This document shows, piece after piece, positions 35,473-45,316 of a stretch of 64,000 nucleotides of DNA (position 1 is the stretch's first letter; the number at the start of each line of letters is the position of its first letter). The DNA comes from Bacillota bacterium (GTDB lineage: Bacteria > Bacillota > Clostridia > Lachnospirales > Lachnospiraceae): the NCBI GenBank assembly GCA_023391695.1, contig JAEWAK010000012.1, forward strand, positions 248,001 to 312,000, written 5' to 3'. A program made the translations under genes and the position numbers. Below the pieces are notes generated by a model. The model was not told where the DNA came from and ran no database searches. It saw only the letters and a list, made by a program, of their open reading frames with translations.

Positions 35473-35673
35473 TTATAATTTAGTTACGTTAGTAGCTTGA
35501 GGACCTTTAGCTCCCTGGACAACATCAAAAGCAACCTCTTGTCCTTCTTCTAAGGACTTGAAACCATCCATGTTAAGTCCTGAATAGTGAACAAATACAT
35601 CATTGCCCTGTTCATCGGAGATAAATCCGAAACCTTTTTGATTATTAAACCATTTTACTGTACCTTTGTTCAT
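35473..35673 (-). CDS. Cold-shock protein
   Basis: 66 residues, a single cold-shock domain. RNA-binding motifs KGFGFI (RNP1) and VFVHY (RNP2) are intact. It binds single-stranded RNA and melts structure in mRNA. GGAGGAATT precedes the ATG, and there is a long AT-rich leader upstream, as usual for the csp family. Confidence 0.96.
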   Translation of the reverse strand: MNKGTVKWFNNQKGFGFISDEQGNDVFVHYSGLNMDGFKSLEEGQEVAFDVVQGAKGPQATNVTKL

Positions 35674-36118
35674 GATAATTCCTCCAAATAAATTAAAATT
35701 ACTGTTACTTAATGTGACAGCTATAAACTAATTGCATCTACTGCAACACACTAATCATACCACTAATTACTTCTACTGTCAAATATTATTTTGTAGATTT
35801 TCACGCGAAAATATACATTTTTCAATTAATTTTTGTTTGAATTTTTCTTATTTATTATATATTATTGAAATATATCATTATAATATAATATTTTTTAAAA
35901 AATTGGGCCGGTTCGGTACCAAAGCTACATTTTGTTGCTTTATCAGAAATTTTTTATGCAAATTGGTATAATAGATAAATTGATATAATGTTATTTAGTA
36001 TTAATTATTACTTACAAAAGATAATGCCCTATAGTTACGAATATAATAATTGAATACTTAAATAAAATATCAGCTTATAATGAAACAAAAAGCATATAAA
36101 TTCGTAAGGGGGTTTGGC
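35674..36118. other. AT-rich divergent promoter region of csp and the XRE gene
   Basis: Very AT-rich, containing TATATTATTGA and TATAATATA runs. No hairpin or frame stands out. Confidence 0.4.
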
Positions 36119-36541
36119 ATGTCTGAATTATTATTGAAAGACAAATTACGCGAATTGCGTACCAGAATGCATTTAACCCAGAGTAAAGTCGGCCAGTATC
36201 TTAATATGACACGGCAAGGTTATGCTCATTATGAAGCAGGCTTACGAAATCCGGATTACCAGACACTGCTAAAACTTTCAAAGCTATATCAAGTAGATAT
36301 CGGTGAATTAATCAATAACCATACAACACCAATTGTCCATGAAACCCTTCATGAAAATGTGGATTACACAATTAAGCCAAATAATCTGAAACAAAATGCC
36401 GTTCCACCCCGGGTAATACAGCTGACCAGCGATGAGAAAAAATTATTTAACTTATATAGTAAATTAAATGCATCTGAAAAAAAAGAGTTTTTGAATATGT
36501 TGGAGTTAAAAGTTAATGAGATTAAAAAAAATAATAAATAA
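36119..36541 (+). CDS. XRE-family helix-turn-helix regulator
   Basis: 140 residues from the ATG at 36119, which has AAGGGGG six bases before it; the longer frame to 36080 precedes that site. Residues 8-65 are a Cro/CI-type helix-turn-helix (LRELRTRMHLTQSKVGQYLN, MTRQGYAHYEAGLRNPDYQT). The C-terminal part is helical and charged with no recognised sensor domain. Target unknown. Confidence 0.9.
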   Translation: MSELLLKDKLRELRTRMHLTQSKVGQYLNMTRQGYAHYEAGLRNPDYQTLLKLSKLYQVDIGELINNHTTPIVHETLHENVDYTIKPNNLKQNAVPPRVIQLTSDEKKLFNLYSKLNASEKKEFLNMLELKVNEIKKNNK

Positions 36542-36573
36542 AAAAATTCATCTTAACTTAATATATGTTATCT

Positions 36574-36690
36574 AAAAAGCTGCTGCCGATATAAAGAATA
36601 CTCAATGTTTGGATTGTTTTGTAGGGAAGATTACAAATTATAGTTCAATATGAGTTAACTTTTAATTTGCAACAGCTTTTTTTATTTTTT
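36574..36690. terminator. Long terminator stem between the XRE and ACT genes
   Basis: AAAAAGCTG near 36574 pairs with CAGCTTTTT near 36673, followed by a T-rich run. It serves the XRE gene and, read in the other direction, the minus-strand operon. Confidence 0.55.
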
Positions 36691-36703
36691 GCTTTCATAC
36701 AGT

Positions 36704-37150
36704 TTATGAGCAATAGGTATATTTTATTAGGTTATATGCTTCTTCTGCTTTAAGCATAGAGAAGTTGTTATTATTTAAAACCTCCAAGGCTTTCCCGCTT
36801 TCGGATACCTTCAATATCATGGAACCATTTTCGCTTGTGGATAAAGCATACATGTATTCCACACTGATACCGGCTTCCGCCAATACTTTAAATAACCGGT
36901 GAAGCATTCCGACCTTATGGACAAGCCTGACCGCTATAACATCTGTCAGTTTTGCTGAGAAACCGGCTTCTTTTAACACGGCCTTTGCACGCTCCGGTTC
37001 CGATACAATCATCCGGAACACGCCATACTCCGAGGAATCCGCCAGGCTGGCAGAAATAATATTGATATTATTTTCATCAATCGTTCCGGTCACCTTCTCC
37101 AGCCTCCCTTCCCTGTTCTCAATAAATACCGATAACTGCTTAATCAACAT
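36704..37150 (-). CDS. Tandem ACT-domain protein
   Basis: 148 residues from the ATG at 37150 (GGAGAGGGTGATTTTT upstream). Two ACT domains, each with the ligand-binding turn (ENREGRLEKVTGTIDENNIN and HKVGMLHRLFKVLAEAGISV). Such proteins bind amino acids. It follows paaK-iorB-iorA on the same strand, an arrangement common in anaerobes, and may sense aromatic amino acids for this module. Confidence 0.9.
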   Translation of the reverse strand: MLIKQLSVFIENREGRLEKVTGTIDENNINIISASLADSSEYGVFRMIVSEPERAKAVLKEAGFSAKLTDVIAVRLVHKVGMLHRLFKVLAEAGISVEYMYALSTSENGSMILKVSESGKALEVLNNNNFSMLKAEEAYNLIKYTYCS

Positions 37151-37265
37151 AAAAATCACCCTCTCCTTTATCTATCCCCGTTTGGTTAGCCAAACGAAGA
37201 TTATATTAACTTGCTTATACTAATTTACGTTTATCTTAACACGTTTGGCCGAGGCCTAACAAACT

Positions 37266-38564
37266 TTATATTAACTTACGTTTATCTATAACACGTTTGG
37301 CCTTACCTTCACTTCTCTCAATGGTTTTCGGCTCTACCAGTTTGACCTTAACTGCCAGTCCAAGGGCTGTCTGAAGGACATGGGCAATCTTTTTCGTCAA
37401 ATCTTCCAGGGCTTTGATTTCATCGGAGAAGAAACGTTCTTCCACCTCGACCCATACTTCCAGTATATCCAGGTTGTTGATCCGGTCTACAATCAATAAG
37501 TAATGGGGACTGGTTTCCCCAATTTCAAGGAGTGCCGCTTCCACCTGGGATGGAAACACATTGACCCCCCGTATAATCAGCATGTCATCGGAACGGCCTT
37601 TAAACCTTGAGATACGAGCCAGGGTTCTTCCGCATTCACACCTGTCATAGGTAATACTGGTTAAATCCTTGGTGCGGTAACGGAATAGCGGCAGTGCCTC
37701 CTTGGTAACGGTGGTAAATACCAGTTCTCCCGTCTCCCCTTCCGATACGGGTTCCAGGGTTTCCGGATTAATAATTTCCGGTATAAAATGGTCCTCATAT
37801 ACGTGGAGGCCGTTATGGTATTCACAGTCCGCAGCAACACCCGGTCCCATTATCTCGCTTAAGCCATAGATATCATAGGCTTTCAGATGCAGTTTGGCTT
37901 CAATTTCACGGCGCATGTTTTCCGTCCAGGGCTCCGCACCCAGTATAGCAGCCTTAAGCTGTATTTTATCAAGCTTTCCTGCCTCCTCCAGGGCTTCTGC
38001 GATATGCAGTAAATAAGACGGGGTGCAGGCTATGACCGTACAGCCTAAATCCTCCATCATGGTAATCTGCTTTTTCGTATTACCGGAGGACATGGGAATT
38101 ACCGTCGCCCCAAGATTCTCGGCACCGTAATGTAACCCTAAACCGCCCGTAAACAGACCATATCCGTAGGACACCTGGATTTTATCCCTTTTGTCGATTC
38201 CAGCCATGGCTAAAACCCTGGCAACACATTCCTGCCAGTTTTCAATATCCCTTCTGGAATAACCTACTACGGTAGCTTTTCCGGTAGTTCCTGAGGAGGC
38301 ATGGATTCTTACTACTTCCGATTCAGGAATTGCAAATAAACCAAATGGATAGTTATCCCTTAAATCGTTTTTGGTAGTAAAGGGAAGTTTGTTTAAATCT
38401 TCAATTCCTTTGATATCTCCGGGCTCAAGACCCAACTTCTGCATTTTTTTACGGTAAAAATCCACGTTATGATAGACTCTGTCCACCATTTTCTTAAGTC
38501 TTGCACTTTGAAGATTACTCATCTCGTCACGGCTCATACATTCTTTTGTTTCATTCCATATCAT
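37266..38564 (-). CDS. paaK: Phenylacetate-CoA ligase-type enzyme
   Basis: 432 residues from the ATG at 38564 with GAGGAGGATTTACCT upstream; the 51 codons before it are rejected. The adenylate-forming motif reads HASSGTTGKATVVGYSRRD, followed by LGAEPWTENMRREIEAKL and YGLSEIMGPGVAADC. It forms an aryl-acyl-CoA from an arylacetate, ATP and CoA, or runs in reverse to make ATP from the CoA thioesters produced by IorAB. It is in one operon with iorAB. Confidence 0.93.
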   Translation of the reverse strand: MIWNETKECMSRDEMSNLQSARLKKMVDRVYHNVDFYRKKMQKLGLEPGDIKGIEDLNKLPFTTKNDLRDNYPFGLFAIPESEVVRIHASSGTTGKATVVGYSRRDIENWQECVARVLAMAGIDKRDKIQVSYGYGLFTGGLGLHYGAENLGATVIPMSSGNTKKQITMMEDLGCTVIACTPSYLLHIAEALEEAGKLDKIQLKAAILGAEPWTENMRREIEAKLHLKAYDIYGLSEIMGPGVAADCEYHNGLHVYEDHFIPEIINPETLEPVSEGETGELVFTTVTKEALPLFRYRTKDLTSITYDRCECGRTLARISRFKGRSDDMLIIRGVNVFPSQVEAALLEIGETSPHYLLIVDRINNLDILEVWVEVEERFFSDEIKALEDLTKKIAHVLQTALGLAVKVKLVEPKTIERSEGKAKRVIDKRKLI

Positions 38565-38742
38565 AGGTAAATCCTCCTCATCTATTATCTCAGCTCCGTT
38601 CGCCTTACCGGCACGAAGACATAGTATTTTACAGCTTAACAGTCTTGCGTCTTGGCTGCTCTGCCGGCCTGACGTCCGGAATATTGGTATCCTGCCCGGC
38701 AAAACCTCCGGGACCATCGTTTATTTTACTTGCCCGTATTAT

Positions 38743-39324
38743 CTATGAAAGGGTATGGAGATTATATCCCACTTCAAATGCCTTTTTGTTTATCTCTACG
38801 GTTTTTGGCGGTACCGTATTTTCAATTACCTTAAGCCATTCCTCCCTGGTAAAATTCATATGCTGTGCGGCTATTCCAAGGATTATTACATTAAATGCCC
38901 TGGTATTGCCTAATTTTTCAGCCTCCAGCAGGGCATCTACCTTGATTACTTTATATTTTTTCTCAAGGTCTTCCACGATGTTTTCCGGATAAAGGGCGGC
39001 GCCAATTACCACCGGCATAGGGTCTATTCTTTGGTCATTTACGATAAGCACCCCGTCTTCTTTTAAAAAATGAGCATACCGCAGAGCCTCCAGTCTTTCA
39101 AATGCAATTAAGACATCCGCCTGCCCCTCCTCAACTATGGGTTCCGCAACTTTCTCCCCATAGCGTACAAAAGTCACCACGCTTCCGCCCCTCTGGGCCA
39201 TTCCATGTACCTCCGACAATTTTACGTCATAACCGGCTTCCAGAGTAATTCCCCCAAGAATACGGCTGGTAAGCAGAGTTCCCTGTCCGCCGACACCTAC
39301 TATCATTATATTCTTCGTTACCAT
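38743..39324 (-). CDS. iorB: Indolepyruvate:ferredoxin oxidoreductase, beta subunit
   Basis: 193 residues. Opens with the GVGGQGTLLTSRILG motif of the gamma-type domain of 2-oxoacid oxidoreductases and includes SEVHGMAQRGGSVVTFVR. It starts two bases after the iorA stop, so the two are translated together. It works with IorA to decarboxylate aryl-pyruvates to aryl-acetyl-CoA with ferredoxin as acceptor. Confidence 0.95.
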   Translation of the reverse strand: MVTKNIMIVGVGGQGTLLTSRILGGITLEAGYDVKLSEVHGMAQRGGSVVTFVRYGEKVAEPIVEEGQADVLIAFERLEALRYAHFLKEDGVLIVNDQRIDPMPVVIGAALYPENIVEDLEKKYKVIKVDALLEAEKLGNTRAFNVIILGIAAQHMNFTREEWLKVIENTVPPKTVEINKKAFEVGYNLHTLS

Positions 39325-39326
39325 GT

Positions 39327-41066
39327 CTACACCTCTACTTTCTCAATGGCTTTAAATTTACATAAGCCAAAACATAACCCGCAGCCGTTACACATGGTTT
39401 CGTTGATCCCGCTGGTTCCGTCCTCTTTTTTAGTTATTGCGGGACATCCCGGTTTTAAGCACATGCCGCATTTCTTACAGACATCCTTAACCACCTTATA
39501 CCGGGTATTTATTTTTTTCTTGTTTAATAATACGCAGGGAGCTTTTGTTATAATGACGGAAATTTCATCCCGGGCGGTTTCTTCCTTAATAACGGCAGTT
39601 AACCTGTCCGTGTCAAAGGCGGGTACCACTTCCACATGATTTATGCCGACTGACCTGCAAAGCCCGGGAATATCTATGGCATAGGTTGTATCGCCCATTA
39701 AGGTCTGTCCGGTGGCCGCATGATCCTGGTGCCCTGTCATTCCGGTAGTGGAATTATCGAGTATTAATACGGTTCCGGTACTTTGGTTGTATACCATATT
39801 GATCAGGGAGTTGATCCCCGTATGAAGAAAAGTTGAATCTCCGATAACCGCAACCCAGTTCTTAATATACTCCTTACCCCTGGCTTTTTCCATACCGTGT
39901 AAATTACTGATGCTGGCTCCCATACAGACCGTGGTATCCACAACACTTAAAGGAGCTACCGCACCAAGGGTATAACAGCCGATATCCCCTGACGCATGTA
40001 TTTTTAATTTATTTAAAACGGAAAAGACACTTCTGTGTGGACATCCGGGACATAGGATCGGCGGCCTCTGAGGCACCTCTGCCGGACGGCTTAACTTTAA
40101 AGCCTCCCCCTTTATGGCTGTTTTAAGCAGATTGGCACTGTACTCACCCTGAACCGTGAATATTTCTTTGCCGGTTGCTTTAATCCCCCAGGATTTGACC
40201 TGTTCTTCTATGACCGGATCGAGTTCTTCCACTATGTATAATTTATCAACCTTTGCCGAAAATTCCTCAATCAATTTCCTGGGAAGAGGATTCACCAGTC
40301 CCAATTTTAATACGGAGGCTTCCGGCAATGCTTCTTTCACATATTGATAGGGGATTCCAGAGGTAATAATTCCGATACCCCTGTCATTATATTCAACCTG
40401 ATTGACTGGGAAATCACATCCGTCTTCCGCCATTGCTATTTCCCTTTTTTCTACGGCCAAATGCCTGAATTTGGCATTGCCCGGCATCATTACATGTTTG
40501 GCTATATTGCGTTCATAGGGTTTATCTTCCGGTTCCTCTCTATCTTCTAATACAACCATGCCTTGGGAATGGGATAATCTGGTGGTACTGCGTACAATTA
40601 CCGGCGTATCGTATTTTTCACTTAACTCGAAAGCAAATTTCATAAATTCCTTTGCTTCATTGCTGTCAGAGGGTTCTAAAACCGGTACTTTGGCAGCTCT
40701 GGCCACCGCCCTGGTATCCTGCTCATTCTGGGAACTGTACAGCCCGGGATCGTCGGCCACCACAACTACCAGTCCTCCGGATACGCCGATGTAGGCTGCG
40801 GTAAATAAAGGATCCGCCGCCACATTTAACCCGACATGTTTCATGGAAGCCATGGCCCGGACACCGCTGATGGATGCCCCTATGGCAACTTCCAGAGCCA
40901 CTTTTTCATTAGGCGACCACTCGGAATAGATTTCCTTGTATTTTATTATGTTTTCGCTTATTTCCGTGCTTGGCGTCCCCGGATAGGCGGCGGAAACTTT
41001 AACTCCGGCCTCATAGGCACCTCTGGCAAATGCTTCGTTTCCCAGCATGATTACGTTATTTTTCAA
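39327..41066 (-). CDS. iorA: Indolepyruvate:ferredoxin oxidoreductase, alpha subunit
   Basis: 579 residues if it starts at the TTG at 41066, which has GAAAGGAG nine bases upstream. Contains GTPSTEISENI, the thiamine-diphosphate loop (GDSTFLHTGINSL and LDNSTTGMTGHQDHAATG) and a C-terminal pair of cluster motifs (CKKCGMCLKPGCP and CNGCGLCFGLC). Oxidises indolepyruvate and phenylpyruvate to the acyl-CoA. The first gene of the iorA-iorB-paaK-ACT operon. Confidence 0.95.
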   Translation of the reverse strand: MKNNVIMLGNEAFARGAYEAGVKVSAAYPGTPSTEISENIIKYKEIYSEWSPNEKVALEVAIGASISGVRAMASMKHVGLNVAADPLFTAAYIGVSGGLVVVVADDPGLYSSQNEQDTRAVARAAKVPVLEPSDSNEAKEFMKFAFELSEKYDTPVIVRSTTRLSHSQGMVVLEDREEPEDKPYERNIAKHVMMPGNAKFRHLAVEKREIAMAEDGCDFPVNQVEYNDRGIGIITSGIPYQYVKEALPEASVLKLGLVNPLPRKLIEEFSAKVDKLYIVEELDPVIEEQVKSWGIKATGKEIFTVQGEYSANLLKTAIKGEALKLSRPAEVPQRPPILCPGCPHRSVFSVLNKLKIHASGDIGCYTLGAVAPLSVVDTTVCMGASISNLHGMEKARGKEYIKNWVAVIGDSTFLHTGINSLINMVYNQSTGTVLILDNSTTGMTGHQDHAATGQTLMGDTTYAIDIPGLCRSVGINHVEVVPAFDTDRLTAVIKEETARDEISVIITKAPCVLLNKKKINTRYKVVKDVCKKCGMCLKPGCPAITKKEDGTSGINETMCNGCGLCFGLCKFKAIEKVEV

Positions 41067-41324
41067 ATTTTTAATTCTCCTTTCATTTGGGGTATTAAAG
41101 GCCTGTAAATCTGTCACGCCTTAATACAGATGTCTTTTGTATATTCATATTTTTACTGCTTTGCAGTTTTACAGTTTAATACATTCATGCATTGCCGTTG
41201 TAAAGCATAAAAATATTAATGTTATACCTTAGTTTATATCCGTTTCCCATGAAACCTTTACCAATTTATCATACCATAAATGTATTAATCTGGTATTTAT
41301 TTTTTTGTAAATTTTTATTTTATT

Positions 41325-41600
41325 TTATAAATTAAATATATAGATTATCAAAGCTATCTGTATGAATAAAATAACCGGCATTCCAAATACAAATCTGAGA
41401 TGTTTTGTTTTATGGTGATAATACTGCATCCCCAGGATGGAGCCGACACTGCCCCCAATAAAAGCAATAAAAAACAGGGTTTTCTCCTTCACCCTCCATT
41501 TGTCGGTTCTTGCCCGGTTCTTATCCACGCCCATTATAATAAACCCTGCCAGATTAATTATTATAGCATATATAATACCTGTTAAATAAACGCTTCTCAT
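41325..41600 (-). CDS. DUF1294 membrane protein
   Basis: 91 residues from the ATG at 41600 with ATAGGAG five bases upstream. Two to three transmembrane segments and the DUF1294 signature (VDKNRARTDKWRVKEKTL, FIGGSVGSILGMQYYHHKT). Function unknown for the family. An interspersed repeat starts directly upstream, so its leader lies in the repeat. Confidence 0.88.
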   Translation of the reverse strand: MRSVYLTGIIYAIIINLAGFIIMGVDKNRARTDKWRVKEKTLFFIAFIGGSVGSILGMQYYHHKTKHLRFVFGMPVILFIQIALIIYIFNL

Positions 41601-41601
41601 T

Positions 41602-41686
41602 TTAACTCCTATCTGTGCGCCCTGGCGCACGTAAAATCAAGATATTAAAAAAACTGCTTTTGTTTTTTCAACCTAACTCCCATCTG
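41602..41686. repeat. Interspersed repeat, copy 2
   Basis: Matches 30461-30540 in order (CTGTGCGCCCT, TTTTGTTTTTTCAACCTAAC, TCCCAT). A further CATCTGTGCACTTTGACGCAC at about 41690 repeats its own beginning. The rest of the gap to 41979 holds a fragment of another repeat family near 41785-41835 and no gene. Confidence 0.65.
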
Positions 41687-41979
41687 TGCACTTTGACGCA
41701 CGTACTCCATTACCTAATATTTTACCTTGATACAGGATCAAAGTCCAGGTAATTTATATAGTAAACAAGATAAACTTAAGAAGGGAAATTATTCCGAAAG
41801 TGAAGTAGCTTGCGAATATGGTTGTCCGTATTGCAGAAAAAGAACAGAGTTTTTTATTGCCCGTTTTACTCCCGTATAATATAATGGAGTAAATATCCAT
41901 ATTCCGGTGTTTTACCGGTGAACCAAGTCCATCCAAGGTATTCTGCGTGCAAAAGGGAAGGGAGCGAAAGTTATAAATT

Positions 41980-42510
41980 ATGAAAGAAATTGAAACAGAA
42001 CGGTTAGTCCTGCGAAAATTCCGTCCGGAAGACTGGAAGGACTTATATGAGTATCTTTCCGATGAAAATGTGGTGAAATTTGAACCCTATGATACTCATA
42101 CGGAAGAACAATGTATACAGGAAGCCGCTAACAGGGCCGGTAACGAAGCCTTTTGGGCGGTGACTTTAAAAGAAAACCAAAAGTTGATCGGTAATCTTTA
42201 TTTTAAAAAACAGGAGTTTGACACCTGGGAAATAGGTTATGTATTTAACGCGGCCTATCAGGGCCGCGGTTATGCTACGGAGGGTGCCAGGGCAATAATG
42301 GATTACGCCTTCCGACAGCTGAATGCAAGACGTATCATAGCAGGCTGCAACACGGATAACGATGCCTCCTGGAAACTTCTGGAACGCTTACATATGCGCA
42401 GAGAAGGCCATTACAGGAAATTAAGATATTTCAAAGTGGATGCGGATAACAATCCCATCTGGATCGATGCCTATGCGTATGCCATTTTAAAGGAGGAATG
42501 GAACCGGTAG
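41980..42510 (+). CDS. GNAT acetyltransferase (RimJ/RimL-like)
   Basis: 176 residues. Opens IETERLVLRKFRPEDW, has the acetyl-CoA loop GYVFNAAYQGRGYATEGARAI and NTDNDASWKLLERLHM, all typical of RimJ/RimL-type acetyltransferases. Substrate unknown. The nearest purine-rich site (AGGGAGCG) is about 16 bases before the ATG, which is longer than usual. Confidence 0.9.
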   Translation: MKEIETERLVLRKFRPEDWKDLYEYLSDENVVKFEPYDTHTEEQCIQEAANRAGNEAFWAVTLKENQKLIGNLYFKKQEFDTWEIGYVFNAAYQGRGYATEGARAIMDYAFRQLNARRIIAGCNTDNDASWKLLERLHMRREGHYRKLRYFKVDADNNPIWIDAYAYAILKEEWNR

Positions 42511-42650
42511 GGCAAGAAGTCTGCATAGGTGACGGACAAAAAACCCACCAGCCAGGTTTGATACCAGGATAAATATAGGAAAACCAAAACGGGTATACAT
42601 ATTCCGCTTTGATTTTCCTGCATTTTAATATTACTGTATTTCATTTACCT

Positions 42651-44162
42651 CTATTTTAATATAACATGCCTTATATCCAGGATATCCGCAACTTTATGGA
42701 ATACGGAAGCATTATGCCCGACAGACATGGCAAAGTGATGGGTGGGTGCTTCTGCAAACCATTCCTCCATATAAGTATCCGGGTCTTTCTTAAATTTTAC
42801 CGGGGTTTGTGTATTGCCGATTGCCATAATGGTACCATCGGTGGATTCTGCCTCACTGGTGATCATTTTCAACCTGCCGTCACCGGTCTGGGTCATATTT
42901 AAGGTCGTAATATTTCCGATCCGCACTTTTGCTTCTACCGACACACCGGTGCCCTGTTTTCCGTGATAAAGCCCCATACCTCTGAGTATCGGTTTTCCCT
43001 TGGCAATTTCCAGATGGAAGGGCCCGTCATGTCCTAAAAGTACGGTACCGTCAATATAATCCGTAACCACAATTTCACAAAAGCTTCCCCCGACACCTAA
43101 GATATCGCAGATTTTCATGGCAAGGGCCGTCTTTAAATCCCCTTCCCCGGAACAGGGAATACCTTTGGCAGTAAGCAGGGAATGCCCAACAATAAAACCT
43201 CCCTGCAATTTTTCATATTCTCCTCCCGGAGCCCCGTGGTAATAATAAGTCAGGGAATCCAGATTGTATTCCTTAATTAACCTTTCCTGGGCTGCGGCTA
43301 CTTTTGCCGACCAGTAAAGCTGTTCCTCAGTGGGTTTTTTCGCAATGGGGTCGGCTGCCGATTCTTCACTGATCTCAAACATGTCATATATTTCCCCTAT
43401 TTTATGGCCGATCTCCTCTTCCGTCACCAGTTTCATTTGGCGGTCCAGGTCACACATTTCCAGCACTTCAATATGGATTCCGGTCTGTGCCTGCAACATG
43501 GTGAAATCGCTGTACATATCCAGCATTCCGCTGTAAGTATTGCCTAAAAATCCAAATCTGGCATGTCTTAGGGCACTCTTAACACCGGCGGCTTTCATCC
43601 ATTCCGCTATTTCCTTCCAGGCACGGATGGCTTCCGGTCTGTCCACCGTCACTTCATCCGTAAGGGATATTTCAGGTGTGTAATCAAGGCCTAACAAGCC
43701 ATTGATCACCCTGTATTTGATTCCGGCACGGTTAAAGGCATTGGAGATTTCAGGCACCACACAGGCGCCGCAATGGGCCAGCCACTCTCCGGTGGTGGTC
43801 TTCTCATAATTAATCCTGGCGGCCGGCTGCAGGTTAAGCACCACCACAGGGGCATTGCAGGCCTGATGCACCGGCAGTACACAGTCACTGGTCACATAAG
43901 TCCCGCTGTGGCAGAAGATTAAGTCCACCTTGTTTTCATTAAAATAATCACCGGCTGCCCTTCCTGAATCTGCGGTATCCACAAGGCCGAAATTTATGAT
44001 TTCCGCGCCGTCTGTCCCCGCCATTTTCCTTTCAATAAACTTTCCGTATTCCATCAGACGTTCTTTTAATCCGGGAAACTGTCCCCAGTAAGTTTTTAGT
44101 CCCACGGTATAAAGCCCGATACGGGGTTTTTTTACTTCTTTTATGTGGAGCATTTTTTCCAT
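42651..44162 (-). CDS. Arabinose/fucose-isomerase-family sugar isomerase
   Basis: 503 residues from the ATG at 44162 with CAGGAGG upstream. It matches the L-arabinose isomerase family (about 500 residues): an N-terminal sugar-isomerase fold, GEGDLKTALAMKI containing the metal-site Glu, TVLLGHDGPFH, and a C-terminal HFAMSVGHNASVFHKVADIL with the second metal histidine region. The metal-site sequence differs from classical AraA, so the substrate is uncertain. No kinase or epimerase gene accompanies it. It is divergent from an AraC regulator that probably controls it. Confidence 0.85.
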   Translation of the reverse strand: MEKMLHIKEVKKPRIGLYTVGLKTYWGQFPGLKERLMEYGKFIERKMAGTDGAEIINFGLVDTADSGRAAGDYFNENKVDLIFCHSGTYVTSDCVLPVHQACNAPVVVLNLQPAARINYEKTTTGEWLAHCGACVVPEISNAFNRAGIKYRVINGLLGLDYTPEISLTDEVTVDRPEAIRAWKEIAEWMKAAGVKSALRHARFGFLGNTYSGMLDMYSDFTMLQAQTGIHIEVLEMCDLDRQMKLVTEEEIGHKIGEIYDMFEISEESAADPIAKKPTEEQLYWSAKVAAAQERLIKEYNLDSLTYYYHGAPGGEYEKLQGGFIVGHSLLTAKGIPCSGEGDLKTALAMKICDILGVGGSFCEIVVTDYIDGTVLLGHDGPFHLEIAKGKPILRGMGLYHGKQGTGVSVEAKVRIGNITTLNMTQTGDGRLKMITSEAESTDGTIMAIGNTQTPVKFKKDPDTYMEEWFAEAPTHHFAMSVGHNASVFHKVADILDIRHVILK

Positions 44163-44394
44163 AATATTTTCCTCCTGTAACAATGATATTATCTTGCTGA
44201 ACCTATAAATTGCTGATATAATTATTTTATCAGTGTATTAACTAATATACATCCAATTATATTGTTCAATAATAACAGTATCTTGTAATCACGTTACAGA
44301 ATTACATCCATTGGATAAGAGATTGGGGTTTATAAATGGATCCCGGTGTCAAAATGGCTATAATTATATGAAAACCGTGGAGGATTTCGATATT

Positions 44395-45261
44395 ATGAAA
44401 GAATATTTAGAGCGTATTTCCCTGACCCTATCAAACGATTCCATCCGTCTCATTGAGACGGCAAGCCAGACCGCAAAGAATAATTTTCTGTATATTCAGG
44501 AAGCAGGGTATTTTCAAACACAGTACCCTTATTATACGGAACGTAAAAACCTGAATTCCTTTCTGCTTGTCTATACCCTATCCGGAAAAGGCCGGCTGCT
44601 CTATGAAGGGAAGGAATATATTTTAAGCAAAGGCAATGTCTTTTTAATCAACTGCATGAAGCATCATTATTATGAGTCCGCCAAAGAGGAACCCTGGGAA
44701 ATCCTATGGCTCCATTATAACGGCATCAACGCGTCCATATACTACGAAGAAATGACCGGAAACGGTTTCTCCATTCTTACACCGGAAGATTCTTTCCTGA
44801 TAGAGAGTACGCTGAGACGGATCATATCCCTTCATCGGAAAAAAGATGTCCACCGTGAACGGATTACCAACAGTCTGATTGTCACTATGCTGACAGAGCT
44901 GGTATTGCTTGGCATGCCGGGAGATTCCTTCAGCCATAATATGCCTGGTTTCATTCATGAAATTAAAAACAAGCTGAATCTTGAATACGACAGCCGTATA
45001 ACTCTTGACCATCTGGCAGAAGAATTTAATATAAGTAAATTCCATATGGCCAAGGAATTTAAAAAACATACGGGAACCACCATCAATGAATACCTTATTG
45101 ACCAGAGAATCAGCCATGCCAAGGAACTTTTAAAATATTCCGATCTGCCCGTATCGGATATCGCATACGGCTGCGGGATGAACAATGTAAGCCACTTTAT
45201 CAATTTATTTAAAGACCGTGAAGGGGTAACTCCTTCCGTTTTCCGGAAAGAATGGAAATAG
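44395..45261 (+). CDS. AraC-family regulator divergent from the isomerase gene
   Basis: 288 residues from the ATG at 44395, eleven bases after GGAGG; the longer frames include that site inside the coding region. N-terminal cupin with LVYTLSGKGRLLYEGKEY and FLINCMKHHYYESA, then the AraC domain (ITLDHLAEEFNISKFHMAKE, GCGMNNVSHFINLFKDREGV). It closely resembles the regulator at 59720 in sequence and layout. Confidence 0.88.
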   Translation: MKEYLERISLTLSNDSIRLIETASQTAKNNFLYIQEAGYFQTQYPYYTERKNLNSFLLVYTLSGKGRLLYEGKEYILSKGNVFLINCMKHHYYESAKEEPWEILWLHYNGINASIYYEEMTGNGFSILTPEDSFLIESTLRRIISLHRKKDVHRERITNSLIVTMLTELVLLGMPGDSFSHNMPGFIHEIKNKLNLEYDSRITLDHLAEEFNISKFHMAKEFKKHTGTTINEYLIDQRISHAKELLKYSDLPVSDIAYGCGMNNVSHFINLFKDREGVTPSVFRKEWK

Positions 45262-45278
45262 TTTTACTTAACCTGAAT

Positions 45279-45316
45279 AAAGGACTGGATGTAAAATATA
45301 TTACCTCCAATCCTTT
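45279..45316. terminator. Terminator between the AraC gene and the carbamoylase gene
   Basis: AAAGGACTGGATGTAA pairs imperfectly with TTACCTCCAATCCTTT, 18 bases after the AraC stop. Confidence 0.65.
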
